A stretch of DNA of 64,000 nt from Svornostia abyssi (GCA_024666565.1 CP088295.1:1550001-1614000), one strand, 5' to 3'. Numbered from the stretch's first letter, positions 44,850 through 55,487 are shown. The notes: generated by a model from the sequence alone, not told the origin. Numbers and translations are program-made.

Positions 44850-45515
44850 CTACTGCGGAGCGTCGGCTGACAGCAGCTCGAGCGCGCCCCACGCGGTGCG
44901 GAACCGGTCGTGCGTGACGACGCCGTCGAACCCCGCGCCGCGGAGCAGCGCCGGCAGCGCGCCGGTGGCGTGCTGGCGCGTCGGCCCCATGCCGTCGACG
45001 AGCCGCAGACCCAGGAACGCCAGGCCCTCGACCGGGTCACGCGGCATGCCCCAGTCGGCGATGTGCAGCCGGCCGCCTGGGCGCAGCACGCGGCGCGCTT
45101 CTGCGAGCGCGTCGGCCTTCGGCGCCGGGTCGAGGTGGTGCAGGACGAGCGAGGAGACGACGGCGTCGACGCTGTCGTCGGCGAGCGGCAGGCTCGTGGC
45201 CGAGGCGAGGATCCACTCCACGCCGAGGTCGGCGAACTTTCGCGCCGCCCGCGAGAGGATGTCCGGGTCGATGTCGCTGCCGGTGATCCGCGCGTCGGGG
45301 AGCGCAGCGGCCAGGCGGCGCGTCACGCCGCCGGTTCCGCAGCCCACTTCCAGCACCGTGCTCGGGGCGGACGCCGCGACCTGCGCGACGAGCTTCTTGC
45401 GCCACGCGCCCTCGCGCATCGTCAGCGCGACGACCGGGTCGTACAGCGCGGTGGGGGGCGAAACGGCCGGCCGCGCCGACGAACGGGACGGCAGGAAGGG
45501 CCGGCAGAATGCCAT
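44850..45515 (-). CDS. class I SAM-dependent methyltransferase
   Basis: 221 residues from ATG 45515, though family similarity starts nearer ALYDPVVALTMREGAWR, so a GTG at about residue 18 may be the true start. Motif I TVLEVGCGTGGVTRRLAAA, then ITGSDIDPDILSRAARK, LPLADDSVDAVVSSLVLHHL and VLRPGGRLHIADWG. Substrate unknown. Its start is only 11 bases from the divergent ArsC-like gene, another reason to suspect a downstream start. Confidence 0.78.
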   Translation of the reverse strand: MAFCRPFLPSRSSARPAVSPPTALYDPVVALTMREGAWRKKLVAQVAASAPSTVLEVGCGTGGVTRRLAAALPDARITGSDIDPDILSRAARKFADLGVEWILASATSLPLADDSVDAVVSSLVLHHLDPAPKADALAEARRVLRPGGRLHIADWGMPRDPVEGLAFLGLRLVDGMGPTRQHATGALPALLRGAGFDGVVTHDRFRTAWGALELLSADAPQ

Positions 45516-45526
45516 GCTGAGCGCTC

Positions 45527-45880
45527 ATGTCAGAAGTCATCGTCTACGAGAAGCGGACCTGTACTGCCTGCAAGAAGCTTGCGCATCTGTTGGATGAACG
45601 GGGCATCGCCTTCGACCGGGTGGAGTACCACGTGGAGGGTCTCACAGAGCCTGAGATCCGCGGGCTGCTCGGCAAGGCCGGCATCACCGCGCGTGACGCG
45701 CTGCGCCTGCGCGAGCCGCTGGTCAAGGAACTGGGACTCGCCGATCCCGACGTCACCGAGGACCGGCTCATCGCGCTGATGGCCCAGCACCCGCAGCTCC
45801 TGCAGCGTCCCGTCGTGGTGCGGGGCGACCGGGCGCTGCTCGCCCGGCCGATCGAGCGCGTACTCGAGCTGTTCGACTGA
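45527..45880 (+). CDS. ArsC/Spx-family thioredoxin-fold protein
   Basis: 117 residues. VIVYEKRTCTACKKLAHLLDERG has the ArsC fold opening with a CTAC (CxxC) site; LTEPEIRGLLGKAGITARDALR and HPQLLQRPVVVRGDRALLAR are typical of glutaredoxin-coupled arsenate-reductase-like proteins (ArsC, YffB, Spx). The arsenate-binding Arg is present in LQRPVVV. Whether it reduces arsenate or another oxidised thiol target cannot be decided. Confidence 0.82.
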   Translation: MSEVIVYEKRTCTACKKLAHLLDERGIAFDRVEYHVEGLTEPEIRGLLGKAGITARDALRLREPLVKELGLADPDVTEDRLIALMAQHPQLLQRPVVVRGDRALLARPIERVLELFD

Positions 45881-45976
45881 CACGTGTCCCCGGTTTCCGG
45901 TAGGTGATGTCCGGCATCCGTCCGACGTAGCCCGCCGAACCTCGTCGCGCTGGACACCGTGCCGATAGCTCGTTCC

Positions 45977-48166
45977 ATGGCGCGTGTGCATTCGCTCTGG
46001 TCGTGGTTGCCCCGCGGCCGGCAGCTCCCTCCGGGGGCGTGGGCCGCACGGCACCGGTGGATGGAATGCATCCTCTGGGGCCACGTCCCCGTCCTGCTCG
46101 TGTGGGGACTGCTGCTCGGCTACTCGGTCCCGCACGCGGTCGTCGACATCGTCCCCGTCACGGTCTTCGGCCTGCTGGCGAGCTGGGGCTTCCTGAGCCG
46201 CCGCATGCGCGAGCTGTCCGTGACGGTCGGCCTGCTCACCGCGTCGGCGGTCGTCGTGCACCTCATGGAAGGCGCGATCGAGGCGCACTTCCACTTCTTC
46301 GTGATGGTCGCGCTCCTGTCGCTCTACGAGGAGTGGTTCCCGTACCTCGTCGCGTTCGGCTACGTGCTCGGCCATCACATCGTGATGAGCTTCCTCGACT
46401 CGTCGTCGGTGTTCAATCACCCCGACGCGATCGCGCACCCGTTCAAATGGGCGGCCATCCACGCCTTCTTCATCGCCTGCCTCGGCCTCGTCTGCCTGGT
46501 CTCCTGGCGACTGAACGAGATCAGCCGCGAGGCGACCGCCGCCAGCCGCGAGCGGTTCCGATCGGCCTTCGACGACGCGCCGATCGGCATGGCGCTCGTC
46601 GGCCTTGACGGGGTCGTCCAGCAGTCGAACGCGGCGATCCGGCGGAAGATCGGCTTCGATCCGGTCGGCCGTCCCCTGAGCGACTGTGTCGACGAGGACG
46701 ACCTGCAGGGCCGCGCGTTCCCCAACGACTGCGGCGAGATGGAGCTGCGCCACAGCCACGGTCAGGGCTGGGGCCTGTGGCGCCATTCGCGGCTGCACGA
46801 TGAGAACGGCGAGCCCGTCGCGTGGATCAGCCACGTCATCGACGTCACCAAGCGCAAGCGCGCCGAGGAGAGGCTGTCCTGGCAGGCGCACCACGATCCG
46901 CTCACGGGCCTGCCGAACCGCGCGCTCTTCCAGCAGCACCTCGACGGCGCGCTCGACGCCCGCCGCGGCCACACCGCGGTGATGTTCGTCGACCTCGACG
47001 ACTTCAAGATCGTCAACGACTCCCTCGGGCACGGCGCGGGCGACCGGCTGCTCAACGAGGTCGGCAGGCGGTTGGGCCGCGTGCTGCGCGAGGGTGACGT
47101 GATGGCCCGCTTCGGCGGTGACGAGTTCACCATCCTGCTTCCGGGGGTCGCCGGGGAACGGGAAGCGCGCCGGATCGCCGAGCGCGTCACCGACGCGCTG
47201 CGCGCCCCGATCGTCCTCGACGGCGAGCAGCGCTTCGTCTCCGCCTCGGTCGGCCTGACCATCGCCGCGCCCCACGAAGACGCCGACGGCAAGGAGCTCC
47301 TGCGCGACGCGGACGCCGCGATGTACCGCGCGAAGGAGCTGGGGAAGGCGCGGGTCGAGATCTTCGACGACTCGATGCGCGAGCGCGCGGTCGAGCGCCT
47401 GGAGCTGGAGAGCGCGCTGCGCACCGTGCTCGAGCGCGACGAACTGCACCTCGTCTACCAGCCGCTCGTCGACTTGCAGACCGAACGCCTGGTCGCGGTC
47501 GAGGCGCTGCTGCGCTGGAACCACCCGACGATCGGCTTCGTCTCGCCGGTGACGTTCATCCCGATCGCCGAGCGCAACGGCACGATCATCGAGATCGGCG
47601 CCTGGGTGCTGCGCGAGGCGTGCCGCCAGCTCGTCGCCTGGGGCAGCGACGACCTGCGGGTCTCCGTGAACGTCTCCGCGCGCCAGCTCGGCGTCGAGGG
47701 TTACGTCGAGAGCGTCCGCGCGGCGCTCGAGGAGGCGGGTCTGGAGCCGCAGCGGCTCACGCTCGAGGTCACGGAGACCGCCGTGCTCGGCGACCCGGAG
47801 GTGCTCACCGCCGCGCTGGAGCAGCTCAAGGAGATCGGCGTGCGGCTCGCCGTCGATGACTTCGGCGTCGGCCACGCGTCCCTGCGCCACCTGCGCGAGC
47901 TGCTGCCCGTCGACACGCTGAAGATCGACAAGTCGTTCGTCGACGGCATCACCGAGGACGAGGACGACGCCGCGATCGTCCGGGGTGTGGTGCGGATGGC
48001 GCACTCGCTCGGGCTGCTCGTCGTCGCCGAGGGGATCGAGCACGCCGCACAGGGCGAGCTGCTGCGCGAGTGGGACTGCCAGGTCGGGCAGGGCTACCAC
48101 TACGACCGCCCGCTGGCCGCCGCGCAGATCGCAGAACGGCTCGACGCGCGCGCGTTGTTACCCTGA
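45977..48166 (+). CDS. membrane GGDEF-EAL cyclic-di-GMP protein with PAS domain
   Basis: 729 residues from ATG 45977 (GTG 45959 is possible). About 190 N-terminal residues make five or six membrane helices with a His-rich stretch, VHLMEGAIEAHFHFFVMVAL, and YVLGHHIVMS, which could bind metal or haem. A PAS domain follows (RFRSAFDDAPIGMALVGLDG), then a GGDEF domain with the intact active site RFGGDEF, and an EAL domain with EALLRWNHP and DDFGVGHASLRHL. Both active sites look functional, so it may make and degrade cyclic-di-GMP under control of the membrane sensor. A DedA gene follows four bases later. Confidence 0.9.
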   Translation: MARVHSLWSWLPRGRQLPPGAWAARHRWMECILWGHVPVLLVWGLLLGYSVPHAVVDIVPVTVFGLLASWGFLSRRMRELSVTVGLLTASAVVVHLMEGAIEAHFHFFVMVALLSLYEEWFPYLVAFGYVLGHHIVMSFLDSSSVFNHPDAIAHPFKWAAIHAFFIACLGLVCLVSWRLNEISREATAASRERFRSAFDDAPIGMALVGLDGVVQQSNAAIRRKIGFDPVGRPLSDCVDEDDLQGRAFPNDCGEMELRHSHGQGWGLWRHSRLHDENGEPVAWISHVIDVTKRKRAEERLSWQAHHDPLTGLPNRALFQQHLDGALDARRGHTAVMFVDLDDFKIVNDSLGHGAGDRLLNEVGRRLGRVLREGDVMARFGGDEFTILLPGVAGEREARRIAERVTDALRAPIVLDGEQRFVSASVGLTIAAPHEDADGKELLRDADAAMYRAKELGKARVEIFDDSMRERAVERLELESALRTVLERDELHLVYQPLVDLQTERLVAVEALLRWNHPTIGFVSPVTFIPIAERNGTIIEIGAWVLREACRQLVAWGSDDLRVSVNVSARQLGVEGYVESVRAALEEAGLEPQRLTLEVTETAVLGDPEVLTAALEQLKEIGVRLAVDDFGVGHASLRHLRELLPVDTLKIDKSFVDGITEDEDDAAIVRGVVRMAHSLGLLVVAEGIEHAAQGELLREWDCQVGQGYHYDRPLAAAQIAERLDARALLP

Positions 48167-48170
48167 ACCG

Positions 48171-48812
48171 GTGCACGTCCTTGCCGCCGCCGGAGCCGCG
48201 GGCGGATGGGTCGGCGACCTGGTGGACACGTGGGGCTACATGGCCGTGTTCCTCTTCCTGGTCGTCGAGAACCTGTTCCCGCCGATCCCGTCTGAGCTCA
48301 TCCTGCCCCTCGCCGGGTACTACGTCGAGCTCGGGAATCTGAACTTCGGCTTCGTGGTCCTGGCCGCGACCGCAGGGTCCGTCGCGGGCGCCGTGATCCT
48401 CTACTACTTCGGGCAGTTGGCCGGCCGGCCCGCGATGGAGCGCTGGGGCCACAAGGTGCGCCTGCAGGCCAAGGACCTCGATCGCGCCGACGACTGGTTC
48501 GCCCGGTACGGCATGTGGGTCGTGTTCTTCGGCCGGCTCGTCCCCGGGGTCCGGAGCATCGTCTCGATCCCGGCGGGGGCGTCCTCCATGCCGATGCCGC
48601 AGTTCCTGCTGCTCACGACCGCCGGCTCGGCGCTGTGGAACGCGCTGCTCATCGGAGCGGGCTGGGCGCTGGGCTCGCAGTGGGAGCGCATCAGCGGGGT
48701 GGTCGACTCCGCGAGCTCCGTCATCGTGGTCGTCGTCGTGCTCGCTTTCGTCAGTGCCAGTGGGCTGTTTCTGTACCGCCGCCGCGGTGCTGCGCAGCCC
48801 GATGCGGGCTGA
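48171..48812 (+). CDS. DedA-family membrane protein
   Basis: 213 residues from GTG 48171. DedA/SNARE-associated signatures: VVENLFPPIPSELILPLAGY, GSVAGAVILYYFGQLAGRP, then FFGRLVPGVRSIVSIPAGAS and the WNALLIGAGWALG helix. Family members move phospholipids (or undecaprenyl phosphate carriers) across the membrane and support proton-motive force. The conserved acidic and Arg residues are present. It is probably co-transcribed with the GGDEF-EAL gene. Confidence 0.9.
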   Translation: MHVLAAAGAAGGWVGDLVDTWGYMAVFLFLVVENLFPPIPSELILPLAGYYVELGNLNFGFVVLAATAGSVAGAVILYYFGQLAGRPAMERWGHKVRLQAKDLDRADDWFARYGMWVVFFGRLVPGVRSIVSIPAGASSMPMPQFLLLTTAGSALWNALLIGAGWALGSQWERISGVVDSASSVIVVVVVLAFVSASGLFLYRRRGAAQPDAG

Positions 48813-48967
48813 CGGGCGCGCAGCCGCTACAGTCTTCTCCAACGTTCGGCACCCTGCCGGACGTGAGGCAGCAGCTCGCTTGGGTCCCGCAGACAGCGGT
48901 TCGGGTCAGCCTTTCTCGCCTCCCGAATCGTCCGCGGCCTGACCGAGTGCCGCCAGGAGTCCCATAT
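48813..48967. other. 155-base leader before the DEAD-box helicase gene
   Basis: No gene is visible. An AGGAG ribosome site lies at the end. Helicase genes of this class often have long 5' leaders involved in cold or self regulation; here I see only short G+C-rich hairpins and cannot define a structured element. Confidence 0.3.
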
Positions 48968-50210
<1,243 letters not shown>

Positions 50211-50242
50211 CCCCCTCGGGGAACCGGTCACCACGGGTCCGG

Positions 50243-50262
50243 CGGCGGCGTTCAGGCCGCCG
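50243..50262. terminator. hairpin at the end of map, between convergent genes
   Basis: CGGCGGC (50243-50249) and GCCGCCG (50256-50262) form perfect 7-bp arms with a six-base loop. The stop codon of the aminopeptidase gene lies in the loop and right arm. Likely end of the minus-strand transcript. Confidence 0.45.
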
Positions 50263-50995
50263 TCAGCACCAGCGGCGCGCCCGTGGTGATCATCATCGTG
50301 TGCTCGGCGTGGGCGGCGGGCGAACCGTCGGCGGTCACGATCGTCCAGCCGTCGTCGAGCACCTCCACGTCACCCGAGCCCGCGGCGATGATCGGCTCGA
50401 TGGTGATGACCAGCCCGTCCGTCAGCGGCTCGGTCGCCGACGGGTCGAAGACGTTGCTCACAGTCGGTGGCTCATGGATGCGCCGGCCGATGCCGTGCCC
50501 GCTGAGCTCGGCGCACACCGAGAACCCGCGCCGCTCGACCTCGTCCTGCACCGCCGCGCCGATCGCGTGCAGCGGAGCTCCCGCCGTCGCGGCGGCCATT
50601 CCCCGGGCCAGCCCGGCGCGCGCGGCGCTCGCCAGCTGCGTGTGCTCCCGGCGCGCGCGGCCCACCGCGACCGTCTCGCACGCGTCGGCGCAGAAGCCGC
50701 CCAGCTCCACGGTCACGTCGATCGAGACGAGATCGCCGTCGCGCAGGCGCCGCGGCCCCGGCAGCCCGTGCACCGCCTCGTCGTTGACGCTGATGAACAC
50801 CTCGCACGGCGCGTCGTAGTCACGCTGCGGCGCCGACGTCGCCCCGTGGCGCGCGAAGATCCGCGCGGCGGCGGCGTCGAGCTCCGCGGTGGTCATGCCC
50901 GGCCGGGCGCGGCGGCGCAGCTCGCGCAGCGTCTCGGCCACGACACGGCCCGCGCGGCGCAGGCCTTCCAGCTCCTCTGGGGTCTTCACCGACAT
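50252..50995 (-). CDS. map: type I methionine aminopeptidase
   Basis: 247 residues. Metal ligands are all visible: Asp in LVSIDVTVELGG, Asp in CADACETVAVG, His in ELSGHGIGRRIHEPP, Glu in LVITIEPIIAAG and Glu in AAHAEHTMMIT. It removes the initiator methionine from new proteins. It lacks an N-terminal zinc-finger extension. It is probably a second, stand-alone copy, since it is not next to secY/adk. Transcribed with the DUF2630 gene three bases upstream. Confidence 0.93.
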   Translation of the reverse strand: MSVKTPEELEGLRRAGRVVAETLRELRRRARPGMTTAELDAAAARIFARHGATSAPQRDYDAPCEVFISVNDEAVHGLPGPRRLRDGDLVSIDVTVELGGFCADACETVAVGRARREHTQLASAARAGLARGMAAATAGAPLHAIGAAVQDEVERRGFSVCAELSGHGIGRRIHEPPTVSNVFDPSATEPLTDGLVITIEPIIAAGSGDVEVLDDGWTIVTADGSPAAHAEHTMMITTGAPLVLTAA

Positions 50996-50998
50996 CGG

Positions 50999-51247
50999 TC
51001 AGCCCTCGTAGCCTTCGACCGTGTCCGCGTCGCGCAGCCCCGCGTCGGTGACCGGCAGGTCGAACTCGCGCTTGGCTCGCCGCTGGCGCAGCAGGTCCCA
51101 GTAGCGGTCCAACTCGATGCCGATCTGCTCCAAGCGCTCGTGCCCGGCCTGGTCGATCCCGTGACCCGCCTCACCGGCCTGGTCGAGGAGCCGGTGCTCC
51201 TCGGCGACGAGTTCCTCGATGTGATCCATGATTCGGCTGTCGTCCAT
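50999..51247 (-). CDS. DUF2630 protein
   Basis: 82 residues from ATG 51247, with GAGGAGG just upstream; the upstream in-frame ATG is rejected. The pattern [20 protein letters not shown] and [19 protein letters not shown] is the all-helical DUF2630 family typical of actinobacteria. Function unknown. It precedes map by three bases in one operon. Confidence 0.88.
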   Translation of the reverse strand: MDDSRIMDHIEELVAEEHRLLDQAGEAGHGIDQAGHERLEQIGIELDRYWDLLRQRRAKREFDLPVTDAGLRDADTVEGYEG

Positions 51248-51277
51248 CACTGCCTCCTCGGCGGGGAACGACAAAGC

Positions 51278-52193
51278 CTACGCCGGGTACACGTCGGCGA
51301 GGAACGACAGCAGCGCCGCGTTGACCTCGTCCGGGCGCTCCTGCTGCACCCAGTGCCCCGCGCCCTCGACGATCACGGTCTCGCGGAGATCCGTCACGAG
51401 GCCGGTCATCGCCTCCTTCGGCATGAAGTTCTGGACCGGGTCGCGCGAGCCCGTCAGGAACATGGCGGGGACGTCGATCGTGCGGCCGGCGTATGCGCCG
51501 TCGGCCTCCCAGTTGCGGTCGATGTTCCGGTAGTAGTTCAGCCCACCGGTGAAGCCCGTCTCGGTGAAGGTGTCGACATAGACCTGGAACTCGTCCTCGG
51601 TCATGAACGGCGGCGTCGGCGGGTCGTCGTCGCTGTCGGCCCACGCCTCGGTCCACACCTTCGTGGTCGCCAGCGTGCGGCGCGGATCGGCCTCGAGCAC
51701 GGCCTCGGCGGCGCCGGGATCCTGGAACCACACGATGTAGAAGCCCTCGCCCATGTGCCGGCGGAAGATGGGAAGCGGCGCGGCGGGCGCCCGGGGGACG
51801 GCCGGCACGCTGAGCCCCGCGACGCACGCCAGGCGCTCGGGCGCCGCCAGCGCGCAGTGCCACGTCAGGCTCGACCCCCAGTCGTGGCCGATCACCGCGG
51901 CGCGCTCGACCCCGCACCAGTCGATGAGCGCGAGGACGTCGCCGCGCAGCGACGTGTTGTCGTACGCCTCGATCGCCGCCGGCCGGCTGCTCTGCCCGTA
52001 GCCGCGCATGTCCGGCGCCAGCACGCGGTAGCCCGGCGTCGGCGAGCGGCGCCAGCTGGTGACGCCACGAGAACGCCAGCTCCGGGAACCCGTGGAGGAG
52101 CAGGACGGGAGGGCCGTCGGCCGGCCCCGCGGTGGCGACGTGCAGCACGACCCCCGGCGCCGTCTCGATCCGGACATACTCGACGGCGTTCAC
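51278..52193 (-). CDS. epoxide hydrolase-like alpha/beta hydrolase (one apparent frameshift)
   Basis: About 304 residues when joined. The first frame (GTG 52193) gives [32 protein letters not shown]; the second resumes [17 protein letters not shown]. Removing one base from the CCC run at 52032-52034 makes [17 protein letters not shown]. The active site is intact: nucleophile Asp in [13 protein letters not shown], acid Asp in [10 protein letters not shown], His in [13 protein letters not shown]. The HGFPE and GHDWG signatures fit soluble epoxide hydrolases. Without correction the N-terminus with the oxyanion motif would be lost. Confidence 0.82.
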
Positions 52194-52217
52194 GGGCCCG
52201 ATCCTAGACTTCGGGCC

Positions 52218-52817
52218 GTGCTCACCACTCCGGTCAGTGTCCGCACCGCCCGCCCCGAGGACCGCAGGGCGCTCGCGAAGGTGCTCTCCCGCGCGTTCTA
52301 CGACGACCCGGTCACGTCGTACTTCTACCCGCGCGACCGCACGCGCGAGCGCCACGCCCGCACGTTCTTCGCGATCCGGCTGCGCCAGCTCGGCGTCCAG
52401 GAGCAGGTCCACACGACGGACGATCTCGCCGGCGCCGCGCTGTGGGCGCTCCCGGGCCGCTGGCGCGAGGAGGGGCACGAGGTCATCCAGTACCTGCCGA
52501 CCGTCCCGGCGATGCTCCCGCGGCTGCGGACCGCGCTGCGCGCGATGCGGCTCATCGAGGACCACCACCCGCACGAGCCGCACCTCTACCTGTCGATCCT
52601 CGGCACCGACCCCTCCCAGCAGGGGCGCGGGATCGGCTCAGCGCTGCTCGGGCCGGGGCTGCGGCTCGCCGACGAGGACGGACTGCCCTGCTACCTCGAG
52701 TCCTCCAAGGAATCGAACGTCGCCTTCTACGCCCGCCACGGGTTCACCGTCCGTGAGGTCATCGCGCTGCCCGGCGACGGGCCGCGGCTCTGGCTCATGT
52801 GGCGCGAGCCGCGCTGA
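52218..52817 (+). CDS. GNAT-family N-acetyltransferase
   Basis: 199 residues from GTG 52218. The acetyl-CoA-binding motif is [20 protein letters not shown], followed by [23 protein letters not shown] and the end LWLMWREP. The N-terminal [19 protein letters not shown] is the usual start. Substrate unknown; relatives act on small amines or antibiotics. It is divergent from the epoxide hydrolase and converges on another hydrolase whose frame overlaps its 3' end. Confidence 0.88.
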   Translation: MLTTPVSVRTARPEDRRALAKVLSRAFYDDPVTSYFYPRDRTRERHARTFFAIRLRQLGVQEQVHTTDDLAGAALWALPGRWREEGHEVIQYLPTVPAMLPRLRTALRAMRLIEDHHPHEPHLYLSILGTDPSQQGRGIGSALLGPGLRLADEDGLPCYLESSKESNVAFYARHGFTVREVIALPGDGPRLWLMWREPR

Positions 52818-53690
52818 CGGCTCCCCGTCGCCCACGAGCGGGCCCAGGATCTCCAGCATCCGCGAGCGGAAGAAGAAGTGGCCCTCGTCCGGCGCGAAGG
52901 CGGGACGGCAGTCGGGCAGCGCCGCGGCGAGCGCGTAGGCCTGCGCCACCGGGACGGTCGTGTCGTTGACGCCGTGCCACAGGTGGACGGGGCGATGCAC
53001 GTCGGCAGGCGAGAACCCCCAGTCGCCCGAGGCCAGGACGAAGTCGTCGATCATGGGGTCGACGCCGCGCTCGGTGGCGGCCAGGAAGCTCTCGACGAAG
53101 ATGTCGCGTGCCTCGGCGTCGGCGAGCACGGCGGCGTCTGCCCGGCCGTTGCGCAGCGTGAGGCCGGCGACGAGCAGCCGCGGGTGCGCGCGCACGGCGT
53201 GGACGCCTCCGCCGAGCACCCGGCGCGCCAGGGCGGGGTGGCGGGCGAGGAGCCGCATGGCGCGCGACGTGTCCTGCGCCGTGGCCACCGGGGTGATGCC
53301 GCTGACGATCGCCGCCGCGCGGATCCGGTCGCCCAGGCGGTGCGCGCACGCCGCCGCGTACGGACCGCCCGCCGACACGCCGAGGACGGCGAAGCGCTCC
53401 ATACCGAGCGCGTCGGCGAGCTGCTCGACGTCGCCGGGCCAGTCCGTCAGCGTGCGGCCCGGCTGCGGGTCGGACGCGCCGAACCCGGGCCGGTGCACCA
53501 TGACGTAGCGGAGCCCCAGGGTCTGCAGCGCCGCGTCGGTGGCGGCGCAGCGCCGCATCGGGGAGCCCATGGCGCCGTGGAAGTACAGGACCGTGGCCGC
53601 TCCGCGGGAGCGACTGCCCCACTCGGCGTAGCCGAGGCGGCGTCCGTCACGCAGGGTGACGGCGTCGGTGAGCCGGTGGATGCTGGTCAT
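52638..53690 (-). CDS. alpha/beta hydrolase with long antisense tail
   Basis: 350 residues from ATG 53690. Hydrolase core: VLYFHGAMGSPMRR, the nucleophile elbow VLGVSAGGPYAAA (Ser), acid Asp in WHGVNDTTVPV and His in APDEGHFFFRS. The normal fold would end near ILGPLVGDG at about 52,820. The frame runs on for 180 bases antisense to the GNAT gene with a low-complexity tail, so the true stop has probably been displaced by a sequence error, or the overlap is real. Substrate unknown. Confidence 0.72.
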   Translation of the reverse strand: MTSIHRLTDAVTLRDGRRLGYAEWGSRSRGAATVLYFHGAMGSPMRRCAATDAALQTLGLRYVMVHRPGFGASDPQPGRTLTDWPGDVEQLADALGMERFAVLGVSAGGPYAAACAHRLGDRIRAAAIVSGITPVATAQDTSRAMRLLARHPALARRVLGGGVHAVRAHPRLLVAGLTLRNGRADAAVLADAEARDIFVESFLAATERGVDPMIDDFVLASGDWGFSPADVHRPVHLWHGVNDTTVPVAQAYALAAALPDCRPAFAPDEGHFFFRSRMLEILGPLVGDGEPSARLAPHEPEPRPVAGQRDDLTDGEPVAGVEGDVRFLGGLEVAGQSVLVGEPQPRPEQR

Positions 53691-53734
53691 GGCCCGGGGG
53701 ACGGCGACGCCCGGATCGTAGTCTTCCAGACGGC

Positions 53735-54742
53735 GTGCTCGCATCCCTGGGTTCCAGCATCTCCTCGTTCGCAGACGCGGTCGGGGACTTCTTCGACAGT
53801 CTCTCCCAGATCGGGCTGGGCTCGCTGCTGCTCGGGCTGGCCGCGTTCGTCGTCTACCTCAGCATCCGCTCGTTCGCGTACTACAACGTCCTGCGCGCGG
53901 CGTACCCGACGGAGACGATCCAGTTCAAGCGCATCTGGGGCGCGTACATCGCGGCCTACGGGTTCAACAACGTCGTCCCGGCGCGCGGCGGCGATGTCAT
54001 CAAGCTGTTCCTCGTCAAGTCGTCGGTGCCGAACTCGACGTACCCGGCGGTCGGCGCGTCGTTCGTGCCGGAGATGGTCTTCGACCTCTCCATGGGATGC
54101 CTCATCCTGCTGTTCGCGTTCACGCAGGGCGTGTTCCCCAAGCCGCCGGACTTCGCCGACCTCGACGCGTTCGACCTCTCGTTCTTCGCCGGCCATCCGC
54201 GGTTCACGCTGTTCCTGCTGACCGCGATCGCGGTCGGGTCGCTGGTCGCGTTCGCGCTGCTCAGCGACCGCGCGCGGAGGTTCTGGTCACGTGTCCGCCA
54301 GGGCCTCACGATCCTGCGTGACCGCCGCCGGTTCCTCCGCCAGGTCTACGCGGTGCAGTTCGTGGCGTGGTGCTTCCGCTTCACGGCGTTCTGGTTCCTG
54401 CTCGAGGCGTTCAACGTCGGCGGGTCGGTGAAGAACGTGCTCCTCGTGTTGGGCGTCAACGCGGTGGCGGCGAGCGTGCCGTTCACGCCCGGCGGCGCCG
54501 GGGTGCAGCAGGCGCTGCTCGTGAAGGTGTTCGCCGGGACGGCGTCGGCGGCGACGGTGGCCGCGTACTCCGTCGGGCAGCAGATCGCGATCGGGGCGAC
54601 GGCGCTGTTCGTCGGGTTCCTGGCGCTGGTGTTCATCTTCCGGTTCCGCTCGTTTCGCGAGGTGCGCGAGCAGGGGAAGGCCGACCGCGCGGCCGCCGCG
54701 GCGGGCGCGGGCGGCGGCCCTACACCGGACGGCGCGCGCTGA
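53735..54742 (+). CDS. flippase-like membrane protein (LPG synthase TM / UPF0104)
   Basis: 335 residues from GTG 53735. About eight membrane helices with the family signatures FAYYNVLRAAYP, IAAYGFNNVVPARGGDVIKL and SVPFTPGGAGVQQALLV. This domain is the membrane part of lysyl-phosphatidylglycerol synthases and of stand-alone polyprenyl or glycolipid flippases. No catalytic GNAT domain follows, so it is the stand-alone form. The end overlaps the convergent methyltransferase by 23 bases. Confidence 0.85.
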   Translation: MLASLGSSISSFADAVGDFFDSLSQIGLGSLLLGLAAFVVYLSIRSFAYYNVLRAAYPTETIQFKRIWGAYIAAYGFNNVVPARGGDVIKLFLVKSSVPNSTYPAVGASFVPEMVFDLSMGCLILLFAFTQGVFPKPPDFADLDAFDLSFFAGHPRFTLFLLTAIAVGSLVAFALLSDRARRFWSRVRQGLTILRDRRRFLRQVYAVQFVAWCFRFTAFWFLLEAFNVGGSVKNVLLVLGVNAVAASVPFTPGGAGVQQALLVKVFAGTASAATVAAYSVGQQIAIGATALFVGFLALVFIFRFRSFREVREQGKADRAAAAAGAGGGPTPDGAR

Positions 54743-55472
54743 ACCCCGCCCAGCCGTGCGGGAACTTGTGGCCGGGGCCGTACCCGCGCAGCGTGCGGGT
54801 CTCGGTGAATCCGGCGTCGGCGAGGTCGATGTGGACGTCCGCGGGTTCCCAGGTCCACAGCACGTGCTCCTCGTCGCTGCGGCGCCACAGGGCGCCGTCC
54901 TCGCGCCGGAACGTCGTGATGCGCCGGGTGAGCACGCCGTCGGGTGACTGCGCCGCCTCGAGGGTCAGCACCCAGTCGTCGCCTTCGGCGAACGTGCGGC
55001 GGCCGTCCGGCGGTTCGCGCCCGGGGGCGACGATGTCGAAGAGCAGCAGACCGCCGGGGCGCAGCACGTCGCGGACGCGGCGCAGCAGGCCGCGGGCGGC
55101 GGCGCGGCCCGCCTGCGCGTCGAACCGGTAACTCATGATCTCGCCGAGCGCGGTGACCGCCACGCACGCGGGGAGCTCCATGTCGTAGATCGACCCGTGG
55201 CGCAGGTCGGCGGCGGGCGCGCGCTCCCGGGCGATCGCCAGGAGGTCCTCGGAGAGGTCGATGCCGACGACGCCGTAGCCGGCGTCGATCAGCTCGGCCG
55301 CCCAGATGCCGCTGCCGCAGCCGAGATCGAGGACCACGCCCTCGCCGATCCCGGCGGCGTGCAGGCGGCGCAGCAGACCGGGCGCGATGGCACGCGCGAA
55401 ATCGCCGAAGCCGGCGTCGTGGATGTGCGCGACGTCCCGGCCGTAGCCGGGCTGCTCGGGCGGCGGGAGCAT
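54720..55472 (-). CDS. class I SAM-dependent methyltransferase
   Basis: 250 residues. Motif I VVLDLGCGSGIWAAELIDAG, then GVVGIDLSEDLLAIARERA, LRPGGLLLFDIVAPGREPP and the C-terminal FTETRTLRGYGPGHKFPHGW. Its closest group is the Methyltransf_25/41 type with a beta insertion after motif III. Substrate unknown. It ends inside the 3' end of the flippase-like gene. Confidence 0.82.
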   Translation of the reverse strand: MLPPPEQPGYGRDVAHIHDAGFGDFARAIAPGLLRRLHAAGIGEGVVLDLGCGSGIWAAELIDAGYGVVGIDLSEDLLAIARERAPAADLRHGSIYDMELPACVAVTALGEIMSYRFDAQAGRAAARGLLRRVRDVLRPGGLLLFDIVAPGREPPDGRRTFAEGDDWVLTLEAAQSPDGVLTRRITTFRREDGALWRRSDEEHVLWTWEPADVHIDLADAGFTETRTLRGYGPGHKFPHGWAGFSARRPV

Positions 55473-55487
55473 CCGCCTGACGGTAGC

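Noticed and set aside
45530..48100. An 856-residue minus-strand ORF opposite the GGDEF-EAL gene
   Set aside because: It is a high-G+C shadow: no domain, strongly biased composition (Asp/Val/Leu/Arg), and a fully motif-bearing gene on the other strand. The same applies to many other long antisense ORFs here.
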